Shown here: positions 60,157 to 64,000 of the stretch, piece by piece | Layout: each line of letters starts with the position of its first letter | Position numbering within the stretch: position 1 is the stretch's first letter | From: Candidatus Zixiibacteriota bacterium | Lineage (GTDB): Bacteria > Zixibacteria > MSB-5A5 > GN15 > FEB-12 | Reading direction: 5' to 3' | Length of the DNA: 64,000 nt | Assembly (NCBI GenBank): GCA_028289585.1 | Contig: JANQPI010000035.1 | Coordinates: 218,717-282,716 of the forward strand | Translations under genes and position numbers: made by a program | The notes under the pieces: generated by a model | Seen by the model: only the letters and a program-made list of their open reading frames with translations | What the model was told of the DNA's origin: nothing | Database searches by the model: none

Positions 60157-61542
60157 ATGACCCAACCGACTCGCAGCCCATATGTCTATTTCGGCGTCGG
60201 CGCCGTGGGCACGTTCATGGCGACCCTCGATGGGTCAATCGTCAACGTCGCCCTCCCGGAGATCGCCCGCGATTTCGGACTAGCGATCGACGATGTCGCC
60301 TGGGTGGTTCTGGCCTATTCGCTTACCCTGATTTCCTTGCTGCTTCTGTTTGGCGCCTGGGTCCAGCGTCGCGGCTATCGGTTTGGGTATCTGTTCGGGT
60401 TCAGTTGGGTGACTATCGGGTCGACCGTCTGCTCCCTGGCACCGTCGGTCGAGGTTCTCGTGGTTGGTCGCAGCGTGCAGGCGATCGGTACGGCCATGTT
60501 TGCCGCGATCGGTCCGGGGCTCGTAACGACCGTTTTTCCCGAGAACCAGCGGGGGAAGGGGCTCGGGTTGATGGTCATGATGGTGTCGCTTGGGTTCGTG
60601 ACCGGCTTTCCCCTTGGTGGCTTCCTGACGTCGATTGCTCACTGGTCGGTTATCTTCTGGATTAATATCCCGATTGGATTGATTGGCATCTTTGCGACGA
60701 CGCGTGTTTTCCGCGATTTCCCACTTCCTGAAGCGCGGAGCAAAATGCCCCTGGCAAGTGGAATCAGCGTCGCGCTGGGCTTAGTGCTGACAACCGTTGG
60801 AATCACCAACATCGCCGACTTCGGGCTGCTCGCACTTGAGGTCTGGTTGCCGTTTGTCGCCGCCGCTGTCGCGTTCGCGTCTTTCGGCTGGCTACAGAAA
60901 CAACCCGATCAGGTCCTGGTCGGCCCGGGTATGACGAACAACCCTCGTTTCCTGGTATCGCTTGGCGCTGCGACATGCCAGTTCATGGCAACGTCAGGCG
61001 TCCTTGTCCTGATGCCGTTCTATCTCTCTGAGATTCGTCTGCTGCCGCAAATGCAGGTCGGCCTGTATCTGTTGTCGATTCCATTGACGATGCTGGTATC
61101 CGCACCGCTGGCCGGAACACTGTCCGACAAACTCGGTGTGCGCGGGCTCTCGCTAACCGGAATGGTCGTCGTCATCGCCGCACTCGGACTGTTGAGTCAA
61201 CTCGCCGTGACCACTCCCGGGTGGTACGTCATTACGTCGTTCGTCGTACTCGGTATCGGCGTGGGGCTGTTCTCGACACCGAACTCGTCGGCGATCATGG
61301 GAGCGGTCGGTGAGGAGGATCGGGCGGTCAGCTCGGGGATACTCGCGACCAACCGCAATCTCGGGATGTCATTCGGTGTCGCGCTGGCGACAACGCTTTT
61401 TGGCTACCTCGAAACTCGCAATGCCGGACTTGGATCAGAGGCATTTGTCTTTCTAGCGAGCTACCAACCAGTTCTCTATACAGCGATTGGCCTGGCGCTC
61501 GTTGGCCTCGTGCTCGTCGCACTCCGACCAGCGGCGCGGTAG
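60157..61542 (+). CDS. MFS transporter, DHA2 (EmrB/QacA-like)
   Basis: 461 residues from ATG 60157, about 14 membrane helices. N-terminal motif D1-type TFMATLDGSIVNVALPEIARDFG is characteristic of the 14-TMS drug:H+ antiporter family. GRSVQAIGTAMFAAIGPGLV is the helix-4 motif B region, and the antiporter motif C is suggested by LGFVTGFPLGGFL. It probably exports drugs or metabolites. An earlier in-frame ATG (60133) is possible. No regulator of a typical efflux kind is adjacent, though an ECF sigma gene is divergent. Confidence 0.9.
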   Translation: MTQPTRSPYVYFGVGAVGTFMATLDGSIVNVALPEIARDFGLAIDDVAWVVLAYSLTLISLLLLFGAWVQRRGYRFGYLFGFSWVTIGSTVCSLAPSVEVLVVGRSVQAIGTAMFAAIGPGLVTTVFPENQRGKGLGLMVMMVSLGFVTGFPLGGFLTSIAHWSVIFWINIPIGLIGIFATTRVFRDFPLPEARSKMPLASGISVALGLVLTTVGITNIADFGLLALEVWLPFVAAAVAFASFGWLQKQPDQVLVGPGMTNNPRFLVSLGAATCQFMATSGVLVLMPFYLSEIRLLPQMQVGLYLLSIPLTMLVSAPLAGTLSDKLGVRGLSLTGMVVVIAALGLLSQLAVTTPGWYVITSFVVLGIGVGLFSTPNSSAIMGAVGEEDRAVSSGILATNRNLGMSFGVALATTLFGYLETRNAGLGSEAFVFLASYQPVLYTAIGLALVGLVLVALRPAAR

Positions 61543-61576
61543 CTAGTGCGCTTCACTAGCTGTCAGCTGTCTTTTT
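61541..61576 (+). terminator. probable intrinsic terminator of the MFS gene
   Basis: AGCTAGTG-CGCTT-CACTAGCT, a perfect 8-bp stem starting in the stop codon, with TTTTT about 10 nt downstream. The gap to the T-run makes it imperfect. Confidence 0.45.
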
Positions 61577-61632
61577 GAAGTTTGGCTGCGCTCTCCTTTT
61601 CAAGCCTAGCCACACGAGTTCAACATCGCGAT

Positions 61633-61661
61633 TGACAGCCGATCAAGGCCCGGCTATACTC
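61633..61661 (+). promoter_or_regulatory. promoter of tRNA-Ala
   Basis: TTGACA (61633-61638), a 17-nt spacer ending CCCGGC, TATACT (61656-61661), with the start near 61668, 13 nt before the tRNA. Confidence 0.8.
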
Positions 61662-61680
61662 GCCGATCATATCGATAGAC

Positions 61681-61756
<76 letters not shown>

Positions 61757-61951
61757 TTTTCCCGTCAGAAAGCCTTCAGGTAAGTCATTAAAGTCTATTG
61801 GTCTGTCTGCGATGATCTGGCGTGCACCGTATGTCGCTGTCGTTAAGTCGCTTACAAGTTTGGTGTAGTCAAAGTTCAACGCAACTCCGCCCATCGTCCT
61901 CCCGTATACCCCGGTAGAATTCACTGCTTGATGGTCACGGAGGGTACCACT

Positions 61952-63697
61952 GTGCGAAAACTTCCTCGAATAATCACCGCTGCGGCCGCAATGCTGATGC
62001 TCGCCGCCACACTACCGGCCAATGATCTTGTCGAATTGCGATCGCCCGAGCCGGATGAAATCCAGGCGATCGGGTTTGAGCTAACCCGCGGCGGCATGAT
62101 GACCGTCGACGCGGTCGGCATGCTCTCCGAACATGATGACGACGAGCTGACAGCCTATGCGTGGATTATTGATGCTGAAACACGCGAGCCGGTCTGGGTC
62201 ATGGACGAACGCAACACCGACCGGATGCGTCGCGGGATGCGTCGTGAGACGACCGACATCGAACTCGAAGCGGGGCGCTATGAAGTTTATCTCTTCGGCG
62301 GAACCCGCTGGGGCGGTAATGTCATCATCAACTGGTCGGACAAGGATGGGGACGGTTGGTTCGACGATCTCTTTGGCGGCTGGAGCGATGACGATCTGCG
62401 GCGTTTGCGTGACTGTGAAGTTGTGCTTTCGAGTGCCGAGATCTCTCCCAGCGCAGTAGAGACGTTTGATGTTACTGGAGAGTTTGGTGATCCCTTATTC
62501 CGTGCCGCGCGTGTCGGTGACGACGAGCGCATCGAATGGGCGTTTACCCTCGATAAACCGATGTCGGTTCGTATCTATGCGCTGCTCGAGCACCCCCGCG
62601 GCTACCGTACGCCGGTCGATGGAGGTTGGCTGGTTAACTCTCAGACCCGTGAGCGAGTCTGGGAGCTCGACCGCTGGGATTCAGATCGCGCCGGTGGCGA
62701 CCGTAAGAACCGCGTTTACAACGATGAGCTCCCGCTCGAAGCCGGTACGTATGTGCTGCACTATGTCACCGATGATTCCCATTCCTGGGAAGAGTTCAAC
62801 GCCCGGCCTCCGTACGACCCAATGAACTGGGGCGTGACTGTCTTCCCAGGCGAGAATTTCGATCGCGCCGCATTTTCCGAGTCGGAGATCCCCAGCAGCG
62901 CCCGGCCGCTTGTCGATCTGACCCGGGCACGAAATGACGAGTTCACCGAACAGGCGTTTCGAGTCGACCGCGATATGGATTTCCACGTTGTCGCGATTGG
63001 CGAGTATGCCACCGGTTCTCGTGAATTCGCCGACTACGGCTTCATTGAAAATGCGGCAACTGGACGCATCGTGTGGGAGATGACCTTCCGTAACACAGAG
63101 CATGCCGGCGGTGCCGAGAAGAATCGTATGTTCGACGGAACGGTCTTTCTTCCCAAGGGAGAATACATCGCATCGTACGTCACCGATGGATCCCACTCCT
63201 ACCGACGCTGGAATTCAGCGGCACCATGGGATCCAGCTGCCTGGGGAATGGCAATCTATGCCCTTAACGACTCCGACGGCGACGCACTGACGATGATTCG
63301 AGCCGACGAGATCACCCGCGATCAAGCGGTGCTTGCTGCCATCACCCGCGTGGGAAACAGCGAACGTCGCCGAGCGATCTTCACGCTGGAGGAAGAGGCC
63401 TCAGTCCGAGTTTATGCCATTGGCGAGGGTACAGGTGGTCGGATGTATGACTACGCCTGGATCGAAGATGATCGGAGTGGTCGGGTCGTCTGGGAAATGA
63501 TGTATGAAGACACTCGTAATGCCGGTGGTGCTCAGAAGAACCGGCTGTCGGATGATATCGTTACGCTTCGCCCGGGAACGTACCGGGTTTACTACGTCAC
63601 CGACGATTCTCACTCGTACAACTCATGGAACAGTACCCGTCCGCGCGACTTCCGCAACTGGGGGATAACGATTTCGCTGCTGGACGGGCAGCCTTAG
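61952..63697 (+). CDS. secreted protein of four unrecognised repeats
   Basis: 581 residues from GTG 61952, chosen because GGAGGG lies 7 nt upstream and a signal peptide follows at once (RKLPRIITAAAAMLMLAATLPAN); an ATG 8 codons earlier has no such support. Four units of about 120 residues: 'Y..G......W(I/L)....(T/S)GR.VWEM....T..AGG..KNR......L..G.Y...YVTDDSHSY..WN...P.D...WG'. Unit 1 is degenerate and followed by an acidic DKDGDGWFDD segment resembling a Ca-binding loop. The periodic Trp, Asp and His residues suggest a ligand-binding beta domain. I do not recognise the family. Confidence 0.78.
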   Translation: MRKLPRIITAAAAMLMLAATLPANDLVELRSPEPDEIQAIGFELTRGGMMTVDAVGMLSEHDDDELTAYAWIIDAETREPVWVMDERNTDRMRRGMRRETTDIELEAGRYEVYLFGGTRWGGNVIINWSDKDGDGWFDDLFGGWSDDDLRRLRDCEVVLSSAEISPSAVETFDVTGEFGDPLFRAARVGDDERIEWAFTLDKPMSVRIYALLEHPRGYRTPVDGGWLVNSQTRERVWELDRWDSDRAGGDRKNRVYNDELPLEAGTYVLHYVTDDSHSWEEFNARPPYDPMNWGVTVFPGENFDRAAFSESEIPSSARPLVDLTRARNDEFTEQAFRVDRDMDFHVVAIGEYATGSREFADYGFIENAATGRIVWEMTFRNTEHAGGAEKNRMFDGTVFLPKGEYIASYVTDGSHSYRRWNSAAPWDPAAWGMAIYALNDSDGDALTMIRADEITRDQAVLAAITRVGNSERRRAIFTLEEEASVRVYAIGEGTGGRMYDYAWIEDDRSGRVVWEMMYEDTRNAGGAQKNRLSDDIVTLRPGTYRVYYVTDDSHSYNSWNSTRPRDFRNWGITISLLDGQP

Positions 63698-63718
63698 TTG
63701 TCGAACAATCGCTGGCAT

Positions 63719-63754
63719 GAAAAAACACCCGCCGATTTGGCGGGTGTTTTTTTT
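63719..63754. terminator. bidirectional intrinsic terminator
   Basis: AACACCCGCC-GATTT-GGCGGGTGTT (63724-63748), a perfect 10-bp stem flanked by A and T runs on both sides, between the convergent repeat protein and the small membrane protein. Confidence 0.92.
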
Positions 63755-63771
63755 GTACGCTTCGGGGTGGG

Positions 63772-63996
63772 TTAGCTTGGTGTCACTGTCTGGTTGTTTC
63801 GATCTGTGACCACTCGATTGAGCTGCCGCCGGGCAATGACGTAGTACACGAGAAAAGCAACGCCAGCCGCGACCAGCATCAGGCCGATCAACGCTTCTTC
63901 CTGGGCCCGCCACCACCAGTCGAAATAGGTTCCGATCAGGGCCGCCAGGCCAACAGCGACAAGAATCATGCCCCACTTCAAATTGGACAAAGTCAT
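63772..63996 (-). CDS. small membrane protein, two TM helices
   Basis: 74 residues, complete (ATG 63994-63996). Two membrane segments (about 8-24 and 36-54) separated by a WWWRAQEEAL loop, then a short basic/polar tail. I do not recognise the family. Its promoter lies outside the window; the terminator at 63719 follows its stop. Confidence 0.6.
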   Translation of the reverse strand: MTLSNLKWGMILVAVGLAALIGTYFDWWWRAQEEALIGLMLVAAGVAFLVYYVIARRQLNRVVTDRNNQTVTPS

Positions 63997-64000
63997 CAGT

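Overview
The window looks like a chromosome segment of a free-living Gram-negative bacterium with moderately high G+C (estimated by eye). Gram-negative traits are lipopolysaccharide-type glycosyltransferases, an MsbA-like exporter, an MlaEFD lipid-transport operon and several Cys-lipobox lipoproteins. One secreted protein carries the C-terminal YPNPFNPST sorting motif, and there is an 'alternative' GlmU-like enzyme. Both point to the FCB superphylum or an allied candidate phylum; Zixibacteria is my best guess, but taxonomy is inference only. The segment is mostly housekeeping, with few mobile traces.

Layout. 1-0.4 kb: 3' end of a REP-associated (Y1/IS200-type) transposase followed by two matching palindromes. 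0.4-1.8 kb: three tandem DUF5684-type membrane proteins. 2.1-9.1 kb: DinB and DJ-1 family proteins, then a sugar/glycogen block (GlmU-like enzyme, galT, glgA, GT-C membrane glycosyltransferase). 9.2-9.4 kb: tRNA-Gly and tRNA-Cys. 9.7-12 kb: a cysteine/cystathionine synthase coupled to a DUF1573 protein, and a SPOR lipoprotein. 12-18 kb: an S9 peptidase, a PEGA/TPR membrane protein and a large lipoprotein. 18.1-18.35 kb: a probable stable small RNA. 18.4-28.7 kb: a histidine kinase, then central metabolism on the minus strand (citrate synthase; fmdB-glcD; prfB-pta-aminotransferase-pckA). prfB carries the classical +1 programmed frameshift.

28.8-40.3 kb: eleven tightly packed or overlapping plus-strand genes, from a metallo-beta-lactamase-fold hydrolase through an MsbA-like exporter and four glycosyltransferases to a RelA/SpoT enzyme. 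40.3-47.4 kb: M28 peptidase (minus); TPR, ComF, Xer recombinase and a degenerate GGDEF protein (plus); OPT transporter (minus). 47.9-51.7 kb: a sorting-domain protein, a candidate small RNA, and mlaE-mlaF-mlaD. 51.7-56.1 kb: a PD-(D/E)XK nuclease converging on a three-gene minus-strand operon: a small Cys-rich protein, an archaemetzincin homologue that has lost its whole zinc-protease motif, and a DEVH helicase with a C-terminal Cys cluster. 56.1-60 kb: deoB-deoC, a lipoprotein, and an ECF sigma/anti-sigma pair. 60-64 kb: an MFS transporter, tRNA-Ala, a secreted protein built from four copies of an unrecognised repeat, and a small membrane protein.

Most notable for follow-up: the pseudo-archaemetzincin/helicase operon, the structured RNAs at about 18.2 and 49.0 kb, the four-repeat secreted protein, and a set of genes whose promoters imply leaderless mRNAs.
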